A DNA stretch of 22,932 nucleotides from JAHEJX01 sp041605955 (GTDB taxonomy: Bacteria; Actinomycetota; Acidimicrobiia; Spongiisociales; UBA5794): NCBI GenBank assembly GCA_041605955.1, contig JBFIXI010000068.1:1-22932 (forward strand), given 5' to 3'. Made by a program: the position numbers and the translations under genes. Positions 1 through 7,486 of this stretch are shown here, one piece after another (positions within the stretch are counted from its first letter, which is position 1; each line of letters starts with the position of its first letter). The notes under the pieces were generated by a model that had not been told where the DNA came from, did not search any database, and worked only from the letters and a program-made list of their open reading frames with translations.

Positions 1-1567
1 CGATCTGTTCCCAGGCGGTGATGCCCAGGCTATTGAGGGTCTTCTCCAGCTTGGGTCCGATCCCGTAGATGCGCTTCAGGTCGTCTTTGTGGTCGGCTGG
101 CGGGGTGCCCACTTTGGTCAGCTTCACCGGAGGCGCCGCCTGCGCCTTCGGCGCCACCGCTACGGCCGCACGCTGTGCAGTCCGCATCCTCCCGAGCTGC
201 GCCTCCAGGTCGGCGATGCGCCGATCACGAGTTTCGATCAGGTTCTGCGACCTCGCCAGCTGCGCCGAGAGATCCTGCGAAGTCGACGCTCCACGGCGGG
301 CCGTCCCCAGCTGATCCTGCAATTGGGCAATGCGCGCTGTTTGGGCGGCGAGCTGCTGCTCCGAGGAATCGAGTCTGGCCGTGGCGGCGCGAGCTGCGGC
401 CAGCTCGGCTGCGAGCTTGTCGATGCGCCCCTGCCGGGCCGAGACCTCGCTCGTCAGCCCGGCTACCTTGGCGGCTTCGGGTTGTAGCGATTGGACCGAG
501 GATTCGAGCTCCCCGATTCGCGACGTCTTGCCGGCAACCTCGCCTTCGAGCTCCTCGACTCGAGTCTTCATGGCGGCGTCGGCCTCGGCCATCTTGCCTT
601 CTAGCTCCCCGATCCGTTGCGTCCTGGTCGACAGCTCCGTTTCGAGTTCCCCGATGCGTTGGGCGTCGGCCGCCAGCTCGGTCTCGAGCTCGCCGATGCG
701 CTCCGTCTTGCCGGCCAGGTCGGTCTCGAGCTCGCCGATGCGCTCCGTCTTGCCGGCCACGTCGTTGTCGAGCTCGCCGATCCGCTCGGCCTTGGCGGTT
801 GCCTCGGTTTCGAGTGACTCCACCCTTCCCTGCCACTGTACGAGCTCGGCCTGAAGCTGCTCGACCCGCTCGCTAGCGGCGGCGCGATCGGTTTCGAGCT
901 CTGCGATCCGGCCGGTCTTGCCGTCCAGCTCGGTATTCAGCTCACCAACTTGCGTTTGCTCTGTCCCCAATGCGGTCTGGAGCTCGGCGATCCGCTGATC
1001 ACGCGCTTCGACGACTCCTTCGAGCTCGCCAACACGAGATTGCAGCGTCTCCGCTTCCCGAGTCGCCATCTCGACTTGGTCGCGCAGAATGCCAGCTTCA
1101 CTTTCGAGGTCGCCGATGAGCGTGGCGCGGGTCGCGAGGGTCTCCTCGTACTCGGTCGCAGTCGCCACCCGGGCAGCCAGATCCGACTCGACACCCGACT
1201 TGGCTGCGGCCACCGAAGCGAGCGAAGCTTTCACCTCGTCCAGCTCGGTCTCCCTACCTTCCAGCTCCCCCTCGACCTTGCGTAGGTCGACTGTGAGATT
1301 CGCCAGCGAGTCCACCTTGGTCTGGAACTCGGACTGGAGATTGGCGTGCTCCCGGTCCCTGGCCTCCAGTCGGCCCCGAACATCTGCCAGCTCGGAGTCG
1401 GTTGCGGCAATCCTGTCTCCGAGCGCCAGCCGGTTGCGATCCGCCTCCTCGAAGCGCAGCTGCCAGGCTTTTCGGGCTCGGGCCCAGATCAACCATCCCA
1501 GCGCCAGACCGAGCAACAAGGCTGCGGCCAGGCAGAGGGCGATCTTGCTAATAAACCAGAGATCCAC
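1..1567 (-). CDS. Membrane-anchored coiled-coil protein with C-terminal helix-hairpin-helix (partial)
   Basis: The frame is open from a GTG at 1567 to the window edge (522 codons), so the C-terminus is missing. Residues about 5-29 form one hydrophobic segment, followed by Arg/Lys residues (ARARKAW), which predicts a cytoplasmic C-terminal part. Residues about 35-450 are Glu/Ala/Leu/Arg-rich and read as a long coiled coil, including seven near-identical 14-residue units around RIGELE. An Ala/Pro-rich linker follows. The last visible residues, from about 495, carry DDLKRIYGIGPKLEKTL, the signature of the helix-hairpin-helix domain often annotated as flap-endonuclease-like; no catalytic motif is visible. 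The GTG lies 2 bases after the OmpA-family stop, preceded by GGAGG; the in-frame codon two places upstream is a stop, so this is the earliest possible start. The gene is presumably co-transcribed with its neighbour. The role is unknown; an envelope-nucleoid or scaffold function is inference. Confidence 0.8.
   Translation of the reverse strand, partial: MDLWFISKIALCLAAALLLGLALGWLIWARARKAWQLRFEEADRNRLALGDRIAATDSELADVRGRLEARDREHANLQSEFQTKVDSLANLTVDLRKVEGELEGRETELDEVKASLASVAAAKSGVESDLAARVATATEYEETLATRATLIGDLESEAGILRDQVEMATREAETLQSRVGELEGVVEARDQRIAELQTALGTEQTQVGELNTELDGKTGRIAELETDRAAASERVEQLQAELVQWQGRVESLETEATAKAERIGELDNDVAGKTERIGELETDLAGKTERIGELETELAADAQRIGELETELSTRTQRIGELEGKMAEADAAMKTRVEELEGEVAGKTSRIGELESSVQSLQPEAAKVAGLTSEVSARQGRIDKLAAELAAARAATARLDSSEQQLAAQTARIAQLQDQLGTARRGASTSQDLSAQLARSQNLIETRDRRIADLEAQLGRMRTAQRAAVAVAPKAQAAPPVKLTKVGTPPADHKDDLKRIYGIGPKLEKTLNSLGITAWEQI
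494..799 (-). repeat. Tandem 42-bp (14-residue) coiled-coil repeats
   Basis: Seven in-frame units of 14 residues with consensus xxKxxRIGELExxL lie inside the coiled-coil gene; one unit is 4 residues longer. The best DNA-level pair is 678-717 and 720-759, which are identical over 40 bp. Fourteen residues equal two heptads, so unit gain or loss would preserve the coiled-coil register. Confidence 0.8.
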
Positions 1568-1569
1568 CG

Positions 1570-2664
1570 CTACTCATCCTCCGTGATAATGAATTCGATT
1601 CTTCTGTTCTGCGCCTTCCCTTCCGGGGTGGCGTTGTCTGCGATCGGCTGCGTCTCGCCGTAACCCAGTGCAGTGAGCCGCTCGGCGGCGATCCCGTGAT
1701 CTACGAGGTACTCGAGCACTGCGTCTGCCCGCGCCTGGCTGAGCGCCAAGTTGGCAGCGGCGCTCCCGTCGGAGTCGGTGTGCCCGGCGATCTCCACTCG
1801 CACGTTCGGGAACGCGGCCAGCACCGCCACCGCTTCGTCGAGAATGGGAATGGAGTCAGCCGTGATCCTGGCGCTGCCGGACTCGAACCTGATGTTGGCG
1901 AGGGCGAGGTCATCGATGGCATCGCCGGCCTGCGGCTCGATCTCGAGGCGGTTGTCGATCTGCAAGCCGGGGAAGCCGGCGGTGAGAGACGAGATGATCT
2001 CGTCGTGGGTAGCTTGGTCGGGGACGAGCCCCGTGACCACGAGCCGGTCGTCCGCAATGGTGATTGATCCGTCGCTGGTCGACTCGAGTAGCCGCACTGC
2101 GTCGGCGCCGGCGAGCCAGTCGTCGGTACGGACCTCGTCGGTGACGGTCAGCTGGTCGACCACATTGCCATCCCCGTAGCCGGCCGCCGCGGCCCCGCGC
2201 CACGCGGTGGCGACCTGCTGCGTCGGCACCTCACCGGTCAGCGTTACGGTTCCGCCGTCGACGACTGCCGCCAGGGTCGGTGGCCGCAGGGATGCCGGCG
2301 CGGGTGTCGTCGGCGCTGGCTCCGGAGGCTCTTCCGGTGCGGTTGGCGCCGGGGCGACCACCGCGATCTCGTTCTTGACGACCCGCACCCCCCGCACGTC
2401 GGCGACCGCCGCCCCGATCTGGTCTCGGAGCGCGGCGTCGGTGACGGTTCCTTTCAGGGTGGCGATCTCGCCGGTGAATTGGATCTCGCTATTCGTGATC
2501 TGGCCGGCCAAACCGGCTTGCGCCAATGCGGTCTGGGAGCGTTCGGCCAGCGTCGTTTCGAGAGCTCCGAGATTGGTCAGCAAACAGAGCACTGTGATCG
2601 CCAGCCAACCCGCTACGCCCCAAAGCCAATATCGGGTGCGCCTTTCCTGCGGTACGTCCGCCAA
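1570..2664 (-). CDS. BON and OmpA domain envelope protein (ArfA-like layout)
   Basis: This 364-residue protein has a positively charged N-terminus (QERRTR), one membrane segment at about 13-33, and a BON-like region at about 40-103. A Pro/Ala/Thr-rich linker (104-128) and further BON-like beta/alpha sequence (about 130-245) precede a C-terminal OmpA domain at about 255-362. The OmpA domain shows GHTDSDG, NLALSQARADAV and NRRIEF, the residues that bind peptidoglycan in this family. Topology should be N-in with the OmpA domain outside, anchoring the membrane to the wall. Mycobacterial ArfA (Rv0899) has the same order of TM, BON and OmpA. The start is a TTG at 2664 with AAGGGGA about 6 bases upstream. 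It is the first gene of a two-gene unit with the coiled-coil/HhH gene. Confidence 0.88.
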   Translation of the reverse strand: MADVPQERRTRYWLWGVAGWLAITVLCLLTNLGALETTLAERSQTALAQAGLAGQITNSEIQFTGEIATLKGTVTDAALRDQIGAAVADVRGVRVVKNEIAVVAPAPTAPEEPPEPAPTTPAPASLRPPTLAAVVDGGTVTLTGEVPTQQVATAWRGAAAAGYGDGNVVDQLTVTDEVRTDDWLAGADAVRLLESTSDGSITIADDRLVVTGLVPDQATHDEIISSLTAGFPGLQIDNRLEIEPQAGDAIDDLALANIRFESGSARITADSIPILDEAVAVLAAFPNVRVEIAGHTDSDGSAAANLALSQARADAVLEYLVDHGIAAERLTALGYGETQPIADNATPEGKAQNRRIEFIITEDE

Positions 2665-2689
2665 GTCAGTCCCCTTCTCGATGTCCTTC

Positions 2690-2740
2690 GTACGAGCTTT
2701 AGATACGGCTGAGGCGCCAAAGTTCCCGAAGCGGGAAAAA
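2690..2740 (-). promoter_or_regulatory. Candidate promoter and palindrome upstream of the OmpA operon
   Basis: On the minus strand a GGGAAC-type box is followed about 14 bases later by CGTATC, resembling stress ECF-sigma promoters. The box overlaps a perfect 6-bp inverted repeat (TTCCCG at 2723-2728, CGGGAA at 2732-2737). The spacing is slightly short, so this is tentative. Confidence 0.3.
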
Positions 2741-2924
2741 TGGGTCGAGACGAAGGCGGACGCAGGCGGCGCTGGTCGGCCTGCTGCTGACGACCGCGAA
2801 ACGGATCACGGGCGGGCGAGCCGCACCCTGGCGCCCAGATCGGAGCCAGCCTCGCTGAGGCACAAGGCCGGCGTCTCAGTGGGCGGCGGCGTCACGGCGA
2901 TGGCAGCGCGCGACTAGGGGTCGT

Positions 2925-4031
2925 TCAGGGACGGTATTCGCCGCGGACACGGCGGTAGCTCTGCAACAGACGGTCCAGCGCCCGACCTTCCCCGTCGTCG
3001 TAGGCAGGCAGCGGCAACGGCGCCGCGGCGATTCCGGCGGCGGCCTCGGAGTCGAGGAAGCGTGACGACAGGTAGTCGTAGATCGTCCCGGCGGCGCGGT
3101 TGTCTTGCAGCCGGTAGCAGCGGGGCACGCCGGCGGGGTCGATGAGGCGAACGTCGCCGGGCGGGTCGACTTCGGTGAGGCCCATGCGATCGGTGAACTG
3201 AGCCCAGTTGCCGCCGTCGGGCAGCAGATACATCGTGTCGACGGGATCTTCGATCACGAGCGAACGGGTGAGCTTGCCGACGACGCGCTGCACCATTGCG
3301 TCTTCGTAGCATTCGCTGGCTTGGAAGAGCATTTGCTCGTGGAGGGATAGCGTCAGGGTCGCATTGAAAGCGATGCTGCGGCGAAGATCGAGCCGCCGCA
3401 GTCGGTCGGGGTTGCGCTGATCGGCGCCGTTGTCGTCCTCGACCTCGTCGCCGAGCTCTCGGGCGGCCCGGTACATCTGGAAGGCGCGCAACACGAGACT
3501 CTGGGGATCGAGGGGTGGCTCGCCGTAGCCCGCTCGGCGCAAGGCCACGGTGCCGTCTGCGCCGGCCGTCTCCGCTTCGAGGAACGTGCTGAAGGCCGGC
3601 ACCAGCGACTGGTACGCCTGCAGGTTGCCCCACTGGATAGCGTGTCGCAGCACGGAGAGTGTCCGGTAGAACCGGAACGGGTTGCGGGCGAGTTCGAGCA
3701 GCATGATCCGAGCCTGGCCACGCACGGTTTCACGTCTCATGGCGTCGCGGCGGATGTCGGCGAGCGCATTGAAGTCGAGGTAGCGGAGGAAGCGCATGAC
3801 AGCCTCCAACCGGGCGAGTTGGCTGCCAACGGTCCGCGAGGCGTGCTTGGCATAGGTCAGCAGGGACGGCACCGGCGGCGCCCCCATGTAGTCGGTGAAT
3901 GCGATGTCGAGCTCGTGAAGGGCGTCGTTGACCACGAGATTGGCGGCGCGCCCCGAGAGCGTCGTGGCGCCGGGTTTCCACTGGAGGGATTCAGTCAGGT
4001 CGCGCAGCGGCTGCGGAGAGAATGCGGGCAT
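2925..4031 (-). CDS. Hypothetical protein, family not recognised
   Basis: This is a 368-residue soluble-looking protein with no signal peptide or membrane segment. It is rich in Arg and Leu, with likely helical stretches (for example SQLARLEAVMRFLRYLDF at about 70-87) and a central acidic patch (DEVEDDNGADQ). I do not recognise a catalytic motif. I chose the ATG at 4031; a TTG at 4040 would add three residues, and neither has a good ribosome site. It follows the DUF222/HNH gene by 43 bases on the same strand and may be co-transcribed with it. The 260 bases between its stop and the OmpA gene contain only the candidate promoter. Reading-frame length and codon use support a real gene; the function is unknown. 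Confidence 0.7.
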   Translation of the reverse strand: MPAFSPQPLRDLTESLQWKPGATTLSGRAANLVVNDALHELDIAFTDYMGAPPVPSLLTYAKHASRTVGSQLARLEAVMRFLRYLDFNALADIRRDAMRRETVRGQARIMLLELARNPFRFYRTLSVLRHAIQWGNLQAYQSLVPAFSTFLEAETAGADGTVALRRAGYGEPPLDPQSLVLRAFQMYRAARELGDEVEDDNGADQRNPDRLRRLDLRRSIAFNATLTLSLHEQMLFQASECYEDAMVQRVVGKLTRSLVIEDPVDTMYLLPDGGNWAQFTDRMGLTEVDPPGDVRLIDPAGVPRCYRLQDNRAAGTIYDYLSSRFLDSEAAAGIAAAPLPLPAYDDGEGRALDRLLQSYRRVRGEYRP

Positions 4032-4074
4032 CGGCGCCAAGGTAGTGGCGGTTGGTGGGATTGACGCGCCCCGG

Positions 4075-5346
4075 TCAGCCGGGGCTGGGTCTGACCCCGT
4101 CGCACAGCTCGGCCGCCCATTTGTGGAGAAAGGGGAGATCGATGTCCCGCATTGTCTCCCACGACCGCCGGCCTGGCTTGCGCTCGAAAGGTGTGCCGCC
4201 GGGCATCAGCCAGCTCACCTCGCCGTTGGGATCTCCCGAGATCTGCCAGCCGTCCTCGTGCAGCATGCGGTGGTGATAACCGCACAAGGTGATCACGTTG
4301 TCGAGATCGGTCGGGCCGCCGTGGGCCCAATGGACGATGTGATGGATCTGCGTCCAGTAGGTGCGCCCGCATCCCGGAAAGCGGCAGCCTTTGTCGCGGG
4401 CCCGCACCAGGCGGCGTAGCCATGCCGGAATCGTTCGCGTGACTCGGCCCACTCCGATCGGGCAGCCATCCACGCCGCTGGCGACGAGTTGAATGCGGCC
4501 GTCACATGTGAGGCGGCGGATCGCCTCCATGGGTACGTCGATACCGAATTCAGCTTGGCCGACCGGTCCATCGAGAGCCAGCTTGGTGACATCGGCATGT
4601 ACGACGACCGTGGCTGTGTCGTGATTGGACTGGTTGGCCAAAGCACTGGAGGCCATCTCGACGAGTGCATCTGCGAGCCGATGCTCCGGAGCCCGCAGCA
4701 TGTCGTACACCGGCTCCTCGGGTGAGTTCCAGCCGAGGAGCCGCAATGCCTTGTGCACGACGAGGCCGTCTTGGCCGGTGATCTCGCCGCGGAACGTGTA
4801 CCTCAGCTCATCGTGGTCGAAGAGGTCCTCGAACCACCGCTCGCGGTAGCTGTCGGCGACCTGGCGAGGCGAGACGCGGCGTTCCGAGCGGGCGTAGTCT
4901 TCCAGCTGCTCCGCGGCCTCTTCGGTGACTGCCTCAACTAACTCGGCCTCCTGCTCCGGCTCGACGTATTTGAGCAGCTGTTGCACCTGGTCGTAGCCCA
5001 GGACTCCCTGGGTCATCTTGGCGCGCATCGTCGGGTAGTCGGCCAGCTTCTTCGCCATTCGAGCCCAGGCACGCGCCGTATTGGCGTGGATGCGCAAGTT
5101 GGCCACCAGCCATTCCGGCGCCGACTGCGAGCCTTCCACCCAGTACGACTCGAGCTCGTCGGCGCTGCGCACCGCATCCAGCAGATCGGCCAGCGCCGCG
5201 GTCATGATGCGATGAGCCCCCACGATGCGCTGCACCAGGGCCGTGTTGCGCGCCACCTGGTCGGGATCGTCTCGGTCGTGCCAGCCCCCATGCGTGGCTC
5301 CACTGCGAGATGGGGTGGTGGCCGTACCGTTTGCCGGGTCGCTCAT
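4075..5346 (-). CDS. DUF222 domain HNH endonuclease
   Basis: This is a member of the actinobacterial 13E12/REP-like family: an N-terminal helical DUF222 region (roughly residues 35-280 of 423) followed by an HNH nuclease domain. The nuclease core shows a CRFPGC knuckle, then IHHIVHWAHGG, LDNVITLC and GYHHRMLH. These supply the paired metal-binding Cys/His and the catalytic His-Asn-His set, so the site looks intact. Such proteins are abundant and often multicopy in Actinomycetota; the natural substrate is not established, and some copies lie in mobile introns or inteins. No intron or inteins borders are visible here. I chose the ATG at 5346 (MSDPANG); an ATG at 5433 would add 29 poorly conserved-looking residues. 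Neither start has a convincing Shine-Dalgarno. Confidence 0.87.
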   Translation of the reverse strand: MSDPANGTATTPSRSGATHGGWHDRDDPDQVARNTALVQRIVGAHRIMTAALADLLDAVRSADELESYWVEGSQSAPEWLVANLRIHANTARAWARMAKKLADYPTMRAKMTQGVLGYDQVQQLLKYVEPEQEAELVEAVTEEAAEQLEDYARSERRVSPRQVADSYRERWFEDLFDHDELRYTFRGEITGQDGLVVHKALRLLGWNSPEEPVYDMLRAPEHRLADALVEMASSALANQSNHDTATVVVHADVTKLALDGPVGQAEFGIDVPMEAIRRLTCDGRIQLVASGVDGCPIGVGRVTRTIPAWLRRLVRARDKGCRFPGCGRTYWTQIHHIVHWAHGGPTDLDNVITLCGYHHRMLHEDGWQISGDPNGEVSWLMPGGTPFERKPGRRSWETMRDIDLPFLHKWAAELCDGVRPSPG

Positions 5347-5549
5347 AGGGTCAGCGTTGATGGCTCTGCCTTTCCGTCCAAACCTGTCGTCTACACGGTG
5401 CCGGTTCGCCACTTGCCCGACGCTGATCAACATACGAACGGGGTGTGACAGATTTCGTGCATGGCTGGATGCAAGCCGGCTAGCTGAGCCGAGGAGGCCC
5501 GAACCCGGAGGTGGGCCGCCTGGGATGTCCCTGGTACCGAGAGCGCACG

Positions 5550-5777
5550 ATGTCCGCTACGCAGGGGTGGTGCGGTCACAGCACAGATCAGTTCGACTTC
5601 CGGTTCTGGATCTGGCTGCGCAACGCCCATCCCGATGTCTATGTCGAGACAAGTCTTTGGGACCTTCAGTCGAGGCCCGGTTGGCGCACGGATCCGGCCC
5701 ATCCGCTCATCGCCGTGCAGCACGTCGATGAGTTCATCGCTCAGTCGGACGACTATCCGTTGGAAGTTGAGAGCTAG
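5550..5777 (+). CDS. Small hypothetical protein (75 aa)
   Basis: This short frame encodes an acidic, aromatic-rich protein (FDFRFWIWLRN, then IAVQHVDEFIAQSDDY). About three quarters of its codons end in G or C, as expected for a real gene in this genome. The ATG at 5550 is preceded by only a weak GAGAG; an in-frame ATG at 5511 is possible. I recognise no family. It lies alone between the HNH gene (opposite strand) and the first RRM gene. A longer frame on the opposite strand has poorer composition and was not chosen. Confidence 0.45.
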   Translation: MSATQGWCGHSTDQFDFRFWIWLRNAHPDVYVETSLWDLQSRPGWRTDPAHPLIAVQHVDEFIAQSDDYPLEVES

Positions 5778-5923
5778 GACCCTAACGAGCAGCTGGATTC
5801 TCGCGAGCGTGCTGGTCGACGGGGCAAGGCGGCGCAATGCTGCGTGGCGTCACGCCAGATCTGTGGTCCAGTGGTACATCGTGGCGGAGAGAGGCCGATA
5901 TCCGACTACTATCTACTTCGACA

Positions 5924-6081
5924 GGTACGCAAGACGCGTACGTCGCCCGCTTCTTCAGGATTGCCGTCTGTTGGAGAAGCCGCAGGGCACGCATGGTCCG
6001 CTCGAACTTCTGGCTCGGCTCTCCAGCGCAACTCCAGCAAGGCGTCGAGTCCACAGACGGGTTGATTCAAGGAGCATGCAA
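5924..6081 (+). promoter_or_regulatory. Structured 5' leader of RRM gene 1
   Basis: This roughly 158-nt leader begins with GGTAC and a perfect hairpin (GTACGC 5925-5930, loop AAGAC, GCGTAC 5936-5941). It then carries three blocks also found before RRM gene 2: CCGTCTGTTGGAG (near 5964), TCGAACTTCTGGCTCGGCT (near 6002) and GCGTCGAG...GACGGGTT (6042-6063). The blocks keep almost the same distance to the start codon at both loci. AAGGAG at 6069-6074 is the ribosome site. The transcription start is inferred from where the similarity begins. Confidence 0.5.
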
Positions 6082-6336
6082 ATGTCCACCAACATCTACG
6101 TAGGGAACCTCACGTTCAATACCACGTCGGGTGATCTCGAGAGTCTCTTCGCCCCACACGGCGAGGTGACCAAGGCTGTGGTCATCACCGACCGCGACAG
6201 TGGCCGCTCGCGCGGCTTCGGCTTTGTCGAAATGGGTACCGCCGAGGCCGCCAAGGCTGCCATCGAAGCTCTCAACGGCAAGAACGTGGACGGCCGCGAT
6301 CTCACGGTCAACCTTGCCAAGGAACGTTCCCGCTGA
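6082..6336 (+). CDS. RRM-domain RNA-binding protein 1
   Basis: This is an 84-residue single RNA-recognition-motif protein. It shows RNP2 (IYVGNL, residues 5-10) and RNP1 (RGFGFVEM, about 45-52), with a short basic tail (AKERSR). Small stand-alone RRM proteins of this type are known from cyanobacteria and other bacteria as RNA-binding, often cold-responsive, proteins; a cold role here is inference. The ATG at 6082 is chosen because AAGGAG sits 7 bases upstream and the encoded start (MSTNIYVGNLTF) matches the second copy exactly; an ATG at 6076 would sit on top of the ribosome site. It differs from the copy at 17410-17664 at 15 of 84 positions. Confidence 0.92.
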   Translation: MSTNIYVGNLTFNTTSGDLESLFAPHGEVTKAVVITDRDSGRSRGFGFVEMGTAEAAKAAIEALNGKNVDGRDLTVNLAKERSR

Positions 6337-6529
6337 GCAAGACATCAAGTCGCTCAATAGACGGCAATAGGCAGCGATGCGCCACCTGCGGTCATCCGCG
6401 CTCTGAGCATCGTTCCGTCGGATGCACAGTCCCGAGGTGCCCATGCGATCAGCACGAGCTCAGGGATGCGGATCGAGAGCGAATCGACGCCTCGGGTTGA
6501 GTCGCCGTCTGGCGCTGCCGGCTCGACCG

Positions 6530-7486
6530 TCACCCGTTGATACGGAATGTGCGGATGAAGTTGGCGGCTACGTCCGATAGCGGCTCACCTTCGGCGACCC
6601 GGCGGTTGAGTTCCGTGATCCGGTTCTGCGACAGAGGCGCCAGGATCTTCGCTACGAGGTCGTCCCAAGCTTCCGGGGCTCGCTCGTATAGATCGGTCGG
6701 GATGTTCAACGAGACGTTGTAGACATAGAACACACCCGGATCGACAACGACGGTGAGGTCCAAGGAGTCGATGCGTCCGTCGGTTGTGAATATCTCGCCG
6801 AAGTCGCAAATGCCGGTGGCAACGGCTTCGTAGATGTCGGCCGCGTTGTCGAAGACGCGGATCCTGTCCTGCGGTACCTCGAAGCCGGTTGCCTCTTCAA
6901 AAAGCACCAACCCGTCGGCTCGTTCTGGGAACTCGGGCTCGACGCAGACGATCGTCTCCGGATTGCCTTCGAGATACTCCGCCATCCCCTCGAGGTCGAA
7001 CGCCTCGACGGTGATGCGGGACGCCCGGGTCTCTTCGGCGATCTCCGGGGAAGCGGCGAACCCGTACGTGTCGTTGAACGACGACCTGCCGATCCACTCG
7101 ATCGAGTTGCGTTCGCGGTCGATCGCGGCCACAGCCTCCGTGAGCTCTTCACCTTCGGGGTTCGGTGGATCGGCCTGACCAAGGTGCTCGACCCAGCCGG
7201 TGCTGTTGTACTCCCAGTACAGGTCGATTTCGCCAGCCAGCAACGCAGCCCTGGTGGTGGGGGTGTCGCCGGTGTCGGTGGCGTCGGTGACGGTGGCGCC
7301 TCTGGCGGCCAGCGCCTGGATCAGTATCTCGCTCAACACGTACTGCTCGGTGAAGTTCTTCGAGCCGACGGTGACGTCGATGCCGGTGAAGGCGGCCGGA
7401 TCGAAATCGCCGCCAGGATCGTCGACTCCACACGCGCTCAGGACGAGGAGTAACGCCCCAAGGATCGCCGCCGGGCGTCGCATCAT
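6530..7486 (-). CDS. Glycine betaine/choline-type substrate-binding lipoprotein (OpuAC/ProX-like)
   Basis: This 318-residue protein has a lipoprotein signal peptide (MMRRPAAILGALLLVLSAC; lipobox LSAC, acylated Cys19), so it should sit on the outer face of the membrane. The mature part is a type II periplasmic-binding fold of the quaternary-amine group, with VGSKNFTEQYVLSEI (about 40-54), DLYWEYNSTG (about 88-97) and FNDTYGFA (about 137-144). The ATG at 7486 overlaps the stop of the upstream BCCT gene as ATGA, so translation is coupled; a GTG at 7498 is a weaker alternative. No ABC permease or ATPase gene is next to it, which is unusual because this family normally feeds ABC importers. Betaine, choline or a related compound is the likely ligand. 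Confidence 0.9.
   Translation of the reverse strand: MMRRPAAILGALLLVLSACGVDDPGGDFDPAAFTGIDVTVGSKNFTEQYVLSEILIQALAARGATVTDATDTGDTPTTRAALLAGEIDLYWEYNSTGWVEHLGQADPPNPEGEELTEAVAAIDRERNSIEWIGRSSFNDTYGFAASPEIAEETRASRITVEAFDLEGMAEYLEGNPETIVCVEPEFPERADGLVLFEEATGFEVPQDRIRVFDNAADIYEAVATGICDFGEIFTTDGRIDSLDLTVVVDPGVFYVYNVSLNIPTDLYERAPEAWDDLVAKILAPLSQNRITELNRRVAEGEPLSDVAANFIRTFRING

Noticed and set aside
225..836. Long minus-strand frame, and several plus-strand frames, across the coiled-coil gene
   Set aside because: They are frame shadows of the repetitive high-GC coiled-coil sequence; the real frame gives a clean TM, coiled coil and HhH order with a good ribosome site.
5427..5837. A 136-residue minus-strand frame opposite the small 5550-5777 ORF
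   Set aside because: Its composition is poorer and it overlaps the plus-strand ORF with better third-position GC; no family features were seen.
5635..6081. N-terminal extension of RRM protein 1
   Set aside because: The extension translates the leader shared with RRM gene 2, while AAGGAG and the identical MSTNIYVGNL start fix the start at 6082.
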